Numbered from the stretch's first letter, positions 1 through 7,970 are shown. The stretch is DNA of 64,000 nucleotides from Oleiharenicola sp. (GCA_025363455.1 JANYDW010000042.1:1-64000); one strand, 5' to 3'. Notes: generated by a model from the sequence alone, not told the origin. Numbers and translations are program-made.

Positions 1-140
1 CACACCGAGAAAACGCCGCCAAAGCGTGCGGACCGCGCCGAAACCGACGCGAAAACCAGGCGCGCAGCTCGCGCTCGCGGCCCCAAAACTCCCGGCGGAG
101 CACTAGAAGCTCAAATCGGGCGGTTTTTCAGCAGCCTGTT
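1..140. mobile_element. Possible insertion-sequence end (left edge)
   Basis: The rhomboid reading frame stops abruptly at about 140, exactly where a CAGGCTGCTGAAAAACC-type sequence begins on the minus strand. A short terminus of this sort is familiar from the ends of several transposon families. The remaining bases to the left edge carry no recognisable gene and have a much higher GC content than the rhomboid gene. No transposase lies in the window, so the assignment is inference. Confidence 0.35.
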
Positions 141-1306
141 AGGTGAATCAAGCCGCCATGCAGGAACATGCTGGTCACGAGGCGCCATATCTGGCCGTCC
201 CGTACTGCCGGTCCGTAGTTCCCGCCTAAGGAAACAAGGTCTTTGCTATTAAAGGAAATAAAACCCAACCCAGCAAGAACCATGGCCGCAAAAACAAGGA
301 TATTGAGGTCGAGCAGAATGGGTGTGGCAATGGCACCACGGCGCGGAAGAAAGATGGCGAATGTTTCATCAAGGGCATTGCCGGAGATATTCCTTCCGCT
401 CAGGACACTGGCCATCCCCACCTCATCAAGAGGTGCGACCAGTACCATAATCAACCAGACAACGGCGCCGATTGCGAAGCTCCCGAGGATCCAGGGCGCC
501 TTGTTGCCATTCCGTTCGGCGAAATCTTCCTGATGGGCTACGAGCACCGTCATGGGTATGTCGGGTTGATGGTAGGTGCTTTTTGCAATCGCTGCTTGGA
601 ATCCCCTTTGCCCGTCGCCATAGTGCGCCCTTTCGAGGTAGCTGAAAGGGCGCAGGTCCGATTGATTATACTGGGTCATGAATGACTCAATGATGGCACG
701 GATTTGCGCGTGACGTTGGTCGTCGGTTATTCGGCTACTGATTTGTTGCTTGTAGACGGTACCCAGCCAAACCCCTGCGGTCCACGTAGCGGGACTTCCC
801 GGATCTGTCAGTGGACAGGTCAGGAAGATGGACACGTTTAGGTATTCATTGTGCTTTCCCGCATAAGCTACGGTGGTTTCAGTCGACGTATTGGCTTTGT
901 CAGGAAAAACGTCCCGTACCGCGTAATACTTGGTCCGGGGGGAATGGCTGATCAGGCTGATCCGCTGCAGATGGGTGAGCTCTCCCGTGGCGGTTGTGAG
1001 ATAATTTTGGCTCACGATCGTTGGGGCGGTAATGGCCCACGCTGCTACGAACTGGAACAAAAAAGGGAGATTGCCCTTACCCCCGGTCAAACGCAACGCC
1101 TTGAGCCGCGGCCGCAGCCAAACAAGAATGGGGATCCAAGGAACACCGCAGGGGATCCAAAAATTTATCACGTCCTCATCCAACACGAACAGTTTAGCTT
1201 GGGTGAAAACGAACCAGTTGATGAGAGAATATCCGGCCACACAACCCACAGCTATCAGCAGAAATGGCAGGTAGATTACACGGAGTTTGCTCTGGAGAGC
1301 GTGCAT
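128..1306 (-). pseudogene. Rhomboid-family intramembrane protease, 3'-truncated
   Basis: Rhomboids are membrane serine proteases. The 392-residue product has membrane segments near residues 11-33, 84-100, 277-295 and 334-353, with a large soluble domain at about 105-270 between them. It then enters the rhomboid core with WRLVTSMFLHGGLIHL, the usual motif just before the catalytic segments. Three codons later the frame ends at a TGA supplied by foreign sequence, so the catalytic GxSG serine and the final His are missing. Base composition is lower in GC than the neighbours. The large extra domain is unusual for a rhomboid and I do not recognise it. The product is probably inactive. Confidence 0.8.
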
Positions 1307-1366
1307 TAACCAGGTGGGTGATGGGGTAATTTGGTAGCCCGCCTGACTGCATTACCTAAACTGAAT

Positions 1367-1441
1367 TGGTGCGAGTGCCGGGAGTCGAACCCGGATCATC
1401 AGCTTCGGAGGCGGATACACTATCCATTGTGCTACACTCGC
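1367..1441 (-). tRNA. tRNA-Arg (anticodon CCG)
   Basis: The minus strand folds into a complete cloverleaf: acceptor stem GCGAGTG/CACTCGC, anticodon loop CTCCGAA with U33 before CCG, T-loop GTTCGAC, and an encoded ACCA end. The anticodon stem has one apparent C-T mismatch in the middle. Its 3' end faces the truncated low-GC rhomboid gene, the usual side for integrated elements. Confidence 0.95.
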
Positions 1442-1531
1442 AAGTAACCAGACGGGGAGCTTTCGCGGGTGGCGGGGGTTTTCAAGCAGCTTTTGTGACT
1501 ACCAACCCGTTCCCGATCGATCCAGGTTTTC

Positions 1532-1640
1532 GCCACGAAGAGGCACGAAAACAGTCTGTCCGGTGATTACGTCTTCTGCGCGCCTATAGGCGCCTTGAGA
1601 TTCTGCCCTGCGGTCGGGTCTTTTGTGCCTTTTTGTGGCA
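1532..1640. repeat. Family J inverted repeat (GCCACGAA...TTTGTGGC)
   Basis: The left arm GCCACGAAGAGGCACGAAAA pairs with a right arm TTTTGTGCCTTTTTGTGGC. Related arms occur at 15365-15436 and 34981-35064. The 343-bp gap between the tRNA and pfp holds this repeat, a second palindrome (next entry) and a terminator, and no gene that I can support. Confidence 0.6.
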
Positions 1641-1683
1641 ATACCTGCCTTGGTGCATTGGTCAGGCACCACAAAGAACTAGG

Positions 1684-1731
1684 CGGGATCGTCGGCCTTC
1701 GCACGAGGCTACGGCCCGACAAGGCGATCCC
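1684..1731. repeat. Intergenic palindrome (GGGATCG...CGATCCC)
   Basis: The arms GCGGGATCG and CGATCCCGC bracket a secondary stem built on CGGCC/GGCC. The same GCGGGATCG word forms the family I palindrome at 14727-14788, so the two may be related. Confidence 0.45.
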
Positions 1732-1739
1732 GCTGTACA

Positions 1740-1768
1740 GAAAGACAAGGCCCGCAGGGACGCGGGCG
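1740..1768 (-). terminator. Rho-independent terminator after pfp
   Basis: On the minus strand a GCCCGCG/GCGGGC stem with a short loop is followed by CTTGTCTTTCT. It lies about 20 nt downstream of the pfp stop codon. Confidence 0.5.
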
Positions 1769-1784
1769 CTCCGAGGGATCGAGC

Positions 1785-3014
1785 TCAATGCGCCACGTGG
1801 ACGACCTTGGTCATCGGCTGGCCGATTTCCTTGAGGAGGTCTTGGAACCAGGGCTGGGTGACGTCGAAGGCCTTGCCGCCCTTGATGCGGGGGAATTCGA
1901 TCGCGCGAAGCTCATTGCCGCGTTCCTCGTCGTGGCCGATGAGGCCGGAGATGCCGGCGCGGGCGCTCTCGATCGCTTTCAAGACGCACGTGTCGATGAG
2001 CTGGAAGTCCTCGGCGTTGGCGGGCGCGGAGCGGGCGAAATAACCGCTCTTCTGCACGAGGGTCTTCTCGGCGCCGATGAGCGACGCGAAACGCTCGGCG
2101 AACCACTTGCCGGGGTTGATGGTGTCGAGGCGGACGTGCCCGAAGGCATCGCGAGCGACCTCCATGCCGCTGTCAGTGAGTTCCTTGACGATGCTGTCGA
2201 GACCGGCGCCCTCGCTGATGAAGAGGTTCACGTTGCCCTGGGTCTCCATGACCGCCTTGAGGCGCTTCGCCTCGGCGTCGATGTCGAGGGCCATCTCGGG
2301 GAGGTAGATCGCGTGAACGGAGTAGCGGGCCTTGGTGACGCCGAGGCCGGGGACCCAGGACTGCTTGGCCAGGCTCTTTTGGTATTCGCGGGCGGTGGCA
2401 GCGGTGAGCCAGCCGCAGTTGCGGCCCATGACCTCGTGGACGATGAGCATGCTGGCGCTGGCGCCGAGCTCGGTGACGACGTTGGAGAAAAACTTCGCGC
2501 CCTGTTCGGCGGCGGTGACAGCACCGAGGCTCTGGCGGATCGGAATGATGTCGTTGTCGATCGTCTTGGGCAGGCCGATGACCTTGAGCGAATAGTTGTG
2601 CTTCTCGAGGTAGGCGGCGAGGTCGGCGGCGGTGGTGTTGGTGTCGTCACCCCCGACGGTGTGGAGAATGTCGATGCCGTCCTTCTGGAGCTGCTCGGCG
2701 GCGACGGCGAGGGGTGTCTGGCCTTCCTTGATCAGGCCGCGCTTGAGAGCGTCTTTGACGTTGGTGAGTTTGACGCGGCTGTTGCCGATGACGCTGCCGC
2801 CGTAGTTCTTGAGGACGGCGGCCTGGGCGCGGACCTCGGGCGTGACCATGTAGCTCTGGCCGAGGAGGAGACCCTTGTAGCCGGAACGATAGCAGATGAT
2901 GTCCCAGTCGGGGCACTGCTTGGTGTAGTGCAGGATCAGCTGGCCGACGGCAGCGCTGAGGCAGGGGGCGTGTCCGCCGGCGGTAAGGATGGCTACTTTT
3001 TTCTTGGTACTCAT
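1785..3014 (-). CDS. pfp: Pyrophosphate-dependent 6-phosphofructokinase
   Basis: This cytoplasmic enzyme phosphorylates fructose 6-phosphate to fructose 1,6-bisphosphate, reversibly, using pyrophosphate. The 409-residue product has ILTAGGHAPC at the N-terminus, GGDDTN near residue 120 and PKTIDND near 148. Asp in place of the second Gly of GGDG is the usual marker of pyrophosphate rather than ATP use. MGRNCGWLTA follows in the substrate-binding part. Length suits the family, and the ATG start MSTKKK is followed directly by the first strand. It appears monocistronic, with a terminator-like hairpin downstream. A pyrophosphate enzyme fits the Verrucomicrobiota background. Confidence 0.95.
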   Translation of the reverse strand: MSTKKKVAILTAGGHAPCLSAAVGQLILHYTKQCPDWDIICYRSGYKGLLLGQSYMVTPEVRAQAAVLKNYGGSVIGNSRVKLTNVKDALKRGLIKEGQTPLAVAAEQLQKDGIDILHTVGGDDTNTTAADLAAYLEKHNYSLKVIGLPKTIDNDIIPIRQSLGAVTAAEQGAKFFSNVVTELGASASMLIVHEVMGRNCGWLTAATAREYQKSLAKQSWVPGLGVTKARYSVHAIYLPEMALDIDAEAKRLKAVMETQGNVNLFISEGAGLDSIVKELTDSGMEVARDAFGHVRLDTINPGKWFAERFASLIGAEKTLVQKSGYFARSAPANAEDFQLIDTCVLKAIESARAGISGLIGHDEERGNELRAIEFPRIKGGKAFDVTQPWFQDLLKEIGQPMTKVVHVAH

Positions 3015-3081
3015 GGAGGAAAAGTGAGCAATGAACGTGCCACGGGCGGGTGGGCGGAGGCAATCGCGATTAGTTTCAGGG

Positions 3082-3146
3082 GGTAGGGCGCGACCGCTGG
3101 GCGCGCCGTTCGTTATTCGCGGCGGGCCCAGCGGTCCCGCCCTACC
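3082..3146. repeat. Family B-like palindrome (GGTAGGGCG...)
   Basis: The outer arms GGTAGGGCG and CGCCCTACC flank an inner stem GACCGCTGGG/CCCAGCGGTC. The outer arms match the 55-bp family B copies, but the interior differs. It fills the gap between dedA and pfp. Confidence 0.7.
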
Positions 3147-3155
3147 GACCGAGCC

Positions 3156-3779
3156 TCACTTCGCCGACTTCATCTGCCGATGGACGAAGAACCAGTAGAT
3201 CACACCGAGGACGGCGAGGATGCCCGCGCCCCAGATTGTGATTGAGTGGAGCTCGCCATTCATGAGGGCTTGGTCCTGCCCCGCCTTGATGCCGAGCCAG
3301 CAGAGCACGCCACACCAGAGGGAGGACCCCACGACGGTCCAGAGGGAGAATTTCAAATAGTTCATCTGCACGATGCCGGCGGGGATGCCGATGAGGTGGC
3401 GGACGACTGGCAGCAGGCGCGAGGCGAAGATCCCGAAGTTGCCATAGGCGGCAGCCCAGCGCTCGGCGGCGGCGACTTTCTCGGGCGAGACGCGGAAGTA
3501 TTTGCCATATTTCAGGATCAGCGGCCGGCCGGCCCAGCGGGCGACCCAGTACATGGTGGTGGCGCCCAACCAGGAACCGAGCGCGCCGGCGAGCACGATG
3601 CCCAGGATGCTCATGTTGCCCTTGGTGTAGGCCAGGTGCGCGGCAGGCGGGATGATCAGTTCACTCGGTAACGGCAGGAACGTGCTCTCGACGAACATGA
3701 GCAGCACGATGAGGGCGTAGCCGCCGGTCTCGAGCGACCGTAGATACCAGTCGATGAGTTCCTTGAACAGGTCGTGCAT
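3156..3779 (-). CDS. DedA-family membrane protein
   Basis: DedA (VTT/SNARE-associated) proteins are inner-membrane proteins linked to polyprenyl-phosphate or lipid flipping and membrane potential. The 207-residue product contains the family pattern: FVESTFLPLPSELIIPPAA near the N-terminus, GALGSWLGATTMYW, and the re-entrant FASRLLPVVRHLIGIPAG, with hydrophobic segments throughout and a basic tail. I chose the ATG at 3779 (MHDLFKELIDW). Upstream in-frame codons to 3830 overlap the terminator of the next gene and look non-coding. It is probably transcribed with, or just after, the small basic protein gene. Confidence 0.88.
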   Translation of the reverse strand: MHDLFKELIDWYLRSLETGGYALIVLLMFVESTFLPLPSELIIPPAAHLAYTKGNMSILGIVLAGALGSWLGATTMYWVARWAGRPLILKYGKYFRVSPEKVAAAERWAAAYGNFGIFASRLLPVVRHLIGIPAGIVQMNYLKFSLWTVVGSSLWCGVLCWLGIKAGQDQALMNGELHSITIWGAGILAVLGVIYWFFVHRQMKSAK

Positions 3780-3783
3780 AAAC

Positions 3784-3813
3784 AAAAAGGGCGGGCGCGA
3801 TGAAACGCCCGCC
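3784..3813 (-). terminator. Terminator after the small basic protein gene
   Basis: On the minus strand GGCGGGCGTTTCATCGCGCCCGCC is a stable hairpin followed by CTTTTT. It separates the small basic protein gene from dedA and ends only a few bases before the dedA start codon. Confidence 0.7.
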
Positions 3814-3830
3814 GGAGGAAAATCAACCAA

Positions 3831-3989
3831 TTAAACGTCGGCCTTGGTCTTGCGCAGGCCTTGGACGCGGTCGCCCGGCTTCCATTGGCCGCGCTTCTTG
3901 AGCAGGGCTACGCGCTCGAAGCGCTTCAGGACATTGCGTTTCTGGACAATACCGCCGCCGGCGGGTTTGAGACTGGGATGCTGGGACAT
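3831..3989 (-). CDS. Small basic protein of the PVC group
   Basis: This 52-residue, strongly basic protein starts MSQHPSLKPA and continues through QKRNVLKRFERVALLKKRG and a WKPGDRVQGLRK segment. Its size and pattern fit the small basic protein family (TIGR04137, as I recall it) that is nearly universal and specific to Planctomycetes, Verrucomicrobia and Chlamydiae. Its function is not settled; nucleic-acid or ribosome association has been suggested from charge and expression. The ATG at 3989 gives the family-typical N-terminus. A strong terminator follows, so expression is probably independent of dedA. Confidence 0.85.
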   Translation of the reverse strand: MSQHPSLKPAGGGIVQKRNVLKRFERVALLKKRGQWKPGDRVQGLRKTKADV

Positions 3990-4003
3990 AAAGGGAGTTG
4001 GGC

Positions 4004-4342
4004 TTAAGGTGATTTTGTCTGCTGGAAGGGTAGGGAAGTAGAGTTCGCCATAGCCCATGACAAGTACTTTTCGCTCACGTTTTCCGTGCTGACCTCGATC
4101 CACTGGGGCACTGCGTGGGGATGATGGTTGTGGACCCAGGCACTGAGGGAGGAAGCATTGGCCGGCAAGTATTTGAACCAGATGCGATATTCCTCGGCCT
4201 GCTCGAGTTTCCCTTCCCAATGATAGAAAGAAACGGCGGGTCCGTCCACTTGGGCACAGGCCGCCAAGCGAGCCTCGACTGCGCCTTTGGCCAGACCCTC
4301 GGCGTCAGAGCGTTTGGCGGTGGTTGTCCAAGCCACGAGCAT
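4004..4342 (-). CDS. cutA: CutA1 divalent-cation tolerance protein
   Basis: CutA forms very stable cytoplasmic trimers and has been linked to copper and other divalent metal tolerance; its exact role is unclear. The 112-residue product shows the family features in order: early TTT segment, RLAACAQV, SFYHWEGKLEQAEEYRIWFK, a HPHAVPQW segment and a C-terminal YLSWAM. The start at 4342 (MLVAWTTT) gives the normal length. The C-terminal tail after YLSW is slightly longer than usual. It lies 14 nt upstream of the small basic protein gene on the same strand, so co-transcription is possible. Confidence 0.92.
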   Translation of the reverse strand: MLVAWTTTAKRSDAEGLAKGAVEARLAACAQVDGPAVSFYHWEGKLEQAEEYRIWFKYLPANASSLSAWVHNHHPHAVPQWIEVSTENVSEKYLSWAMANSTSLPFQQTKSP

Positions 4343-4764
4343 GGAGGAGTTTCATCGGGCTCACTCCAGATGTCAAAGACCCACTTGGTGGTCACGATTT
4401 CCAAATCGGCGACACGAATTGCAACCAGTCGCCGGTACTGGCAGCCTCAAACTTGAAATGAATCACGGCCATCACTTTTGATTTCCGCGATTGCGGTTGC
4501 TGAGTTGGTTGACTCGAACCGCGCTGCAAATGCCGTGACATCCATAGAGTTCGTTGCCGAGCACCCGGCAATTCGCACGGTTGCCTTGAGACTCGCACGG
4601 ACTCCAACCTTGGCAGCAATCCTTTTCCCGGGCTATCTTCTGCAATAGTTGCGGAGAAAACGTCGATAAATCTTACTAAATTGGTTATTTAAAAAGACAG
4701 GTTAAACCATTAATGCTATTATAAGTCATTTAATAATAAGCAATAGGATCTTTATGCAAAAGTG
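4343..4764. other. Intergenic region without a supported gene
   Basis: The part nearest cutA has two short overlapping minus-strand frames with no recognisable domain; a decayed gene is possible. From about 4640 the DNA becomes strikingly AT-rich (for example TTATTTAAAAAGA and ATTATAAGTCATTTAATAATAAG) compared with the GC-rich surroundings. This suits the control region of the PEP-CTERM gene. Confidence 0.6.
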
Positions 4765-4780
4765 TGGCACGAGAAATGGT
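4765..4780 (+). promoter_or_regulatory. Possible sigma-54 promoter
   Basis: TGGCACG-N4-ATGGT lies 39 nt upstream of the PEP-CTERM gene start. The -24 half matches the sigma-54 consensus TGGCACG exactly and the spacing is right, but the -12 half has GG where GC is expected. AT-rich DNA upstream could hold activator sites. In several other bacteria PEP-CTERM genes are RpoN-dependent. Confidence 0.35.
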
Positions 4781-4818
4781 AACATATATTTGCTCAAACG
4801 AACTTAGAACCAACCACT

Positions 4819-5334
4819 ATGAAACTCAAGATTCTAGCTCTCGCTCTTACCCTCTGCACGGCCATGTCCACCCGCGCGGATGTCGTGGCTACCTTCCCGG
4901 AAGTTAACTATTCCAGTGGCACGTCGTATCCCTCGCCGATGTTTGTCGTCGGGACAGACGTCTTCGGTCCGATTTCGGCCGTCAACGCAACACTTTCCGG
5001 TGTTTTTGGATCGACCTCCAGTTTTTACGGCAGCAGTGCGGAATTCGAGCTCTACATCAACAATATCCTCGTGGGCAGCACCTATGATGTTTCCCCTGAT
5101 CCGTATAATAACGTCGTTGCTTTCAGTTTTGCCCTTTCGGCGGCGGCGGTGAGCTCTCTGAATTCTGGCTCGGCCACCTTTGGAGTCGTTCAGACCACCA
5201 ACTACGTCATTCGCTTGAGCGACACCACTCTGACCATTGAGACTGCCGTTCCCGAGGGTGGCTCCACCCTTGCGGCGCTAGGACTGGTGATGTGTGGCCT
5301 GGTGGCCGTGCGTCGCAAGCAGCTCGCGGCTTGA
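4819..5334 (+). CDS. PEP-CTERM sorting-domain exported protein
   Basis: The 171-residue product has a signal peptide (residues 1-20, MKLKILALALTLCTAMSTRA), a Ser/Thr/Val-rich beta-type body, and a C-terminal tripartite signal: VPEGGSTLAALGL, a hydrophobic segment and a basic VRRKQ end. This is the Verrucomicrobia-style variant of PEP-CTERM, which an exosortase cleaves during export to the surface or extracellular matrix. No exosortase is in the window. The body has no recognised domain. PEP-CTERM proteins are commonly tied to exopolysaccharide production, and a large such locus lies 45 kb downstream. A strong terminator follows. Confidence 0.88.
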   Translation: MKLKILALALTLCTAMSTRADVVATFPEVNYSSGTSYPSPMFVVGTDVFGPISAVNATLSGVFGSTSSFYGSSAEFELYINNILVGSTYDVSPDPYNNVVAFSFALSAAAVSSLNSGSATFGVVQTTNYVIRLSDTTLTIETAVPEGGSTLAALGLVMCGLVAVRRKQLAA

Positions 5335-5360
5335 TATCGAGATACCAAGTTGAATTGCCC

Positions 5361-5389
5361 AGCCCCGCCTACACGGCGGGGCTTTTTTT
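5361..5389 (+). terminator. Terminator after the PEP-CTERM gene
   Basis: The perfect stem AGCCCCGCC/GGCGGGGCT with loop TACAC is followed by a run of seven T. It lies 27 nt after the stop codon. Confidence 0.92.
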
Positions 5390-5594
5390 ATGGCCCGTCC
5401 TAGTCGCCCGCCGCCTATTTCTAGAAAGGCAATCCAGAGCGATTTGAAGTAGCTGCCAAACAGCGGTGTCCCGCGGTTGGCGGGGTGCCGCCAGCCCAGC
5501 GACGAAGCTCTGTAGAGTGCCAAGCTCCTCCCTTAATTAGCCCTTGACGCTCCAGAGGCCAAACGTAGGTGTTTCCCTTCCATTTTTACCACCG

Positions 5595-5795
5595 ATGAGA
5601 GACGAATACATCCGCGAAGCCCAGAAAGTCATCCAGGATCCGAACATCCTGATCAACGTCGTCTCCCGGCGCGTGAAGCAGCTGCGTCGCGGCAGCCGTC
5701 CGCTCGTGGAGTCACTCGAGAAGCTGAGTCCCGAGGACATCGCCTTGCGTGAGATAGTCGAGGGCAAGATCAGCTACGAGCTGCACACGGCCTGA
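5595..5795 (+). CDS. rpoZ: RNA polymerase omega subunit
   Basis: Omega assists assembly of RNA polymerase by holding beta-prime. The 66-residue product MRDEYIREAQKVI has the family pattern of a VSRRVKQLRRGSRPLV segment, followed by SPEDIALREIVEGKI. I chose the ATG at 5595; the frame opens at 5544, but that would add a 17-residue tail atypical for omega. It is short but within the range seen in this phylum. A terminator hairpin follows, so it is probably monocistronic. Confidence 0.88.
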   Translation: MRDEYIREAQKVIQDPNILINVVSRRVKQLRRGSRPLVESLEKLSPEDIALREIVEGKISYELHTA

Positions 5796-5845
5796 GCCGG
5801 CCAAGCCTGTTGAGGTCAACGCGCTCCACCCATAATATCTTCCGC

Positions 5846-5875
5846 GAAGCGAGGCCCCGGCCTCGCTTCTTTTGT
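5846..5875 (+). terminator. Terminator after rpoZ
   Basis: GAAGCGAGGCC/GGCCTCGCTTC forms an 11-bp perfect stem followed by TTTTGTTTG. It lies 50 nt downstream of rpoZ. Confidence 0.85.
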
Positions 5876-5918
5876 TTGCCGCCAAAAGTACCCCGACCAA
5901 TGTTCCTGTCCTTAGTTT

Positions 5919-6033
5919 GTCATCGCGAGGCCCGCAGTGGCGGGCCGTGGCGATCGAGCCATTTCGACAAGCTCAAGGTCCCGAGCCTGTCGTGGGACTG
6001 GATTGCTTCGTCGCTTCGCTCCTCGCAATGACA
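5919..6033. repeat. Composite palindrome (GTCATCGCGAGG...CTCGCAATGAC)
   Basis: The outer arms GTCATCGCGAGG and CCTCGCAATGAC enclose inner stems, including TTCGACAAGCTC paired with GAGCCTGTCG. The right arm, read in reverse, resembles the widespread GTCATTGCGAGGAGCGAAGC repeat found in many bacterial phyla. It ends 24 bp before smpB. Confidence 0.65.
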
Positions 6034-6057
6034 GGTTAAGAAAGCATAGTCCCGCTG

Positions 6058-6531
6058 ATGGCCGCCCAGTCGAAAGATACTTCCCGCTATACCGAGATGC
6101 GCAATTCCAAGGCGCTGCGGGACTATTTCATCCACGACAAGTTCGAGGCGGGAGTGAAGTTGTCCGGTTCCGAGGTGAAGTCCATCCGGGCGGGCAAGGC
6201 GCAGATTACCGACGCCTTTGCCCGGGTCGAGAAGGACGAGGTGTGGCTCTATGGCGCCTACATCGAGGAATATTCGTACGCAGGTCTTTCCCAGCACGCC
6301 CCCCGCCGCCCGCGGAAGCTGCTCCTGCACGCCAGCGAGATCCGCAAGCTCACCTCGGAGGTCGAGACCGCCGGCCGCACGATCGTGGCCCTGCGCATGT
6401 ATTTCAAGGAGGCGCTCGTGAAGGTTGAGATTGCCACCGCGTCCGGCAAGAAGCAGTTCGACAAGCGCGAAGACCTCAAGAAACGCGAACAAAACCTCGA
6501 AGCCCGTCGCGCCCTTCGCTCCTCCCGATGA
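6058..6531 (+). CDS. smpB: SsrA-binding protein SmpB
   Basis: SmpB carries tmRNA to stalled ribosomes for trans-translation. The 157-residue product contains LSGSEVKSIRAGK, an AFARVEKDEVWLYGAYIEEY segment, the HAPRRPRKLLLH tmRNA-contact region, and a basic C-terminal tail (GKKQFDKREDLKKREQN) that enters the decoding channel. Length and order are standard. Its stop overlaps the thrB start by 4 bp (ATGA), so the two genes are translationally coupled. No tmRNA gene is seen in the window. Confidence 0.96.
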   Translation: MAAQSKDTSRYTEMRNSKALRDYFIHDKFEAGVKLSGSEVKSIRAGKAQITDAFARVEKDEVWLYGAYIEEYSYAGLSQHAPRRPRKLLLHASEIRKLTSEVETAGRTIVALRMYFKEALVKVEIATASGKKQFDKREDLKKREQNLEARRALRSSR

Positions 6532-7469
6532 AGCCCCGTCTCTCCCGTTCCCGTCGCCTCCCTCGCGAGGTCACCATCCGCGTCCCCGGCAGCACCTCCA
6601 ATTGCGGTGCCGGCTTTGATTCGCTCGGCATGGCCCTCAGCATCTACAACGACGTCACCCTGACCCGGGGCGACTGGCGCGGCGCGCAGCCCGCCGCTCC
6701 CAGCGACAGCCACGGCCTGGACATGGCCGACGAGGCGGCGCAACTGTTCTTCGTCCGCGTCGGCGTGGAGGAAATCGGTTACACCCTGGCCATCCGCGGC
6801 GACGTGCCGATGTCGCGGGGACTCGGCTCCAGCGTGACTTTGCGGGCCGGAGTCGTCGCCGCCTTGAATGAGTTGACCGGAGCGAAACTCACCAAGGACG
6901 ACCTCTGCTCGCTTGTCACCCAGCTCGAGGGCCATCCCGACAACGCCACCCCGGCCGTCATCGGCGGATTCTGCGTGGCGCGCTGCGATGCGCACACGGG
7001 CGAACTGCTCGGGGTGCTGCGCAAGCCCATCGGTCGCGACCTTTGCTTTGTCGTCGTCTCGCCCGACCAGGAACTGGAGACCAAGAAGGCCCGCGGTATT
7101 TTGCCGAAGGAGCTGCCGTATTTCGATGCGATCAAGAGCGTGAACAGCGCAACCTATGTCGTCGCAGCTTTCCTCTCCGGCGAATACGACCGGTTGCGCC
7201 ACGCGGTGAAGGATTTCCTCCACGAGCCTTACCGGTTGCCGTTGATCCCCGGCGCGAAGCCCGCGATTGAGGCCGGCGTGGCGGCGGGCGCGTTGACCGG
7301 CTGGCTGAGCGGCAGCGGCTCGAGCGTGTTGTGCGTCACCCGGCCGAAGCTGGCGGCCAAGGTGGGCCGGGCGATGGCCGCGGCATTCGCGGCGCACAAG
7401 CTCCCCTCAACCATTCACCTGCTGCACGCCGACAACGGCGGCCTACTTGTAAGTAAACGGGTTTTTTGA
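6528..7469 (+). CDS. thrB: Homoserine kinase
   Basis: This GHMP-superfamily kinase phosphorylates L-homoserine with ATP for threonine synthesis. The 313-residue product has VRVPGSTSNCGAGFDSLG near the N-terminus, the ATP-binding PMSRGLGSSVTLRAG loop (Thr replaces the more usual Ala after GLGSS), EGHPDNATPA, and the C-terminal GWLSGSGSSVLC motif. It starts at an ATG overlapping smpB. Its 3' end overlaps the convergent receiver gene by 27 bp, so both genes encode protein there. Confidence 0.93.
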   Translation: MKPRLSRSRRLPREVTIRVPGSTSNCGAGFDSLGMALSIYNDVTLTRGDWRGAQPAAPSDSHGLDMADEAAQLFFVRVGVEEIGYTLAIRGDVPMSRGLGSSVTLRAGVVAALNELTGAKLTKDDLCSLVTQLEGHPDNATPAVIGGFCVARCDAHTGELLGVLRKPIGRDLCFVVVSPDQELETKKARGILPKELPYFDAIKSVNSATYVVAAFLSGEYDRLRHAVKDFLHEPYRLPLIPGAKPAIEAGVAAGALTGWLSGSGSSVLCVTRPKLAAKVGRAMAAAFAAHKLPSTIHLLHADNGGLLVSKRVF

Positions 7470-7883
7470 GACGATGACCTTGGGCGGATTTGCATCCGGC
7501 CAATACTTGACGACCTCCTCGGCGAGCACCGTCCACTTGAAGGGTTTGCGGACGACTGCCTTAAGCGACGGCACCGCGGCGAGCTCGCGCGGCGTGAAGG
7601 ACATGTTGTAGGCCGTGATCATGACCGCCGGAATCGACGGGTTGACCTTTTGCACCTCAGCGACGAACTGCAATCCGTTGATGTCGGGCATCTGGAAGTC
7701 AGTGATGATCATGCCGACATTGAGCGTGGGTAGCGCGCGGAGCGCGTCGGCCGGCTTGGTGAAGCCGTGGACCGGACACTCCAGATGGTCGCTGAGCAAC
7801 TGCTGGAGCAAGTCGATGTAGGAAAATTCATCGTCGACGAGGAGGACAATTTTTCCGCTGTTCTTTGAGGGTGAAATGGACAT
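7443..7883 (-). CDS. Single-domain response regulator (CheY-like)
   Basis: The 146-residue product is a receiver domain alone. It has the acidic pair D17-D18 (LLVDDE), phospho-acceptor D62 (IITDFQMPDINGLQ), T90 (MITAYN) and K113 (VVRKPFKW). The start ATG at 7883 gives a normal receiver N-terminus; the frame continues upstream to 8150, but that part is antisense to trmL. No histidine kinase lies nearby, so its partner is unknown. It is divergent from trmL (87 bp between starts) and overlaps thrB tail to tail. Confidence 0.93.
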   Translation of the reverse strand: MSISPSKNSGKIVLLVDDEFSYIDLLQQLLSDHLECPVHGFTKPADALRALPTLNVGMIITDFQMPDINGLQFVAEVQKVNPSIPAVMITAYNMSFTPRELAAVPSLKAVVRKPFKWTVLAEEVVKYWPDANPPKVIVSKNPFTYK

Positions 7884-7970
7884 GCGGTGATAGCGTGCCG
7901 GGCCCGGGCAACGCGATCTTTCTAGGGGATTACGGCTTGCCGTAAAGCGGATTAAGTCATCCAAGGGCGC

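Noticed and set aside
1788..3086. A long plus-strand open frame (about 430 codons) opposite pfp
   Set aside because: It is antisense to a complete, motif-rich enzyme and its translation is a low-complexity Gly/Ala/Val/Asp/Glu mix that arises from the high-GC opposite strand.
4392..4619. Two short overlapping minus-strand frames upstream of cutA
   Set aside because: Too short and without a domain; a decayed or frameshifted gene is possible but cannot be shown from this sequence.
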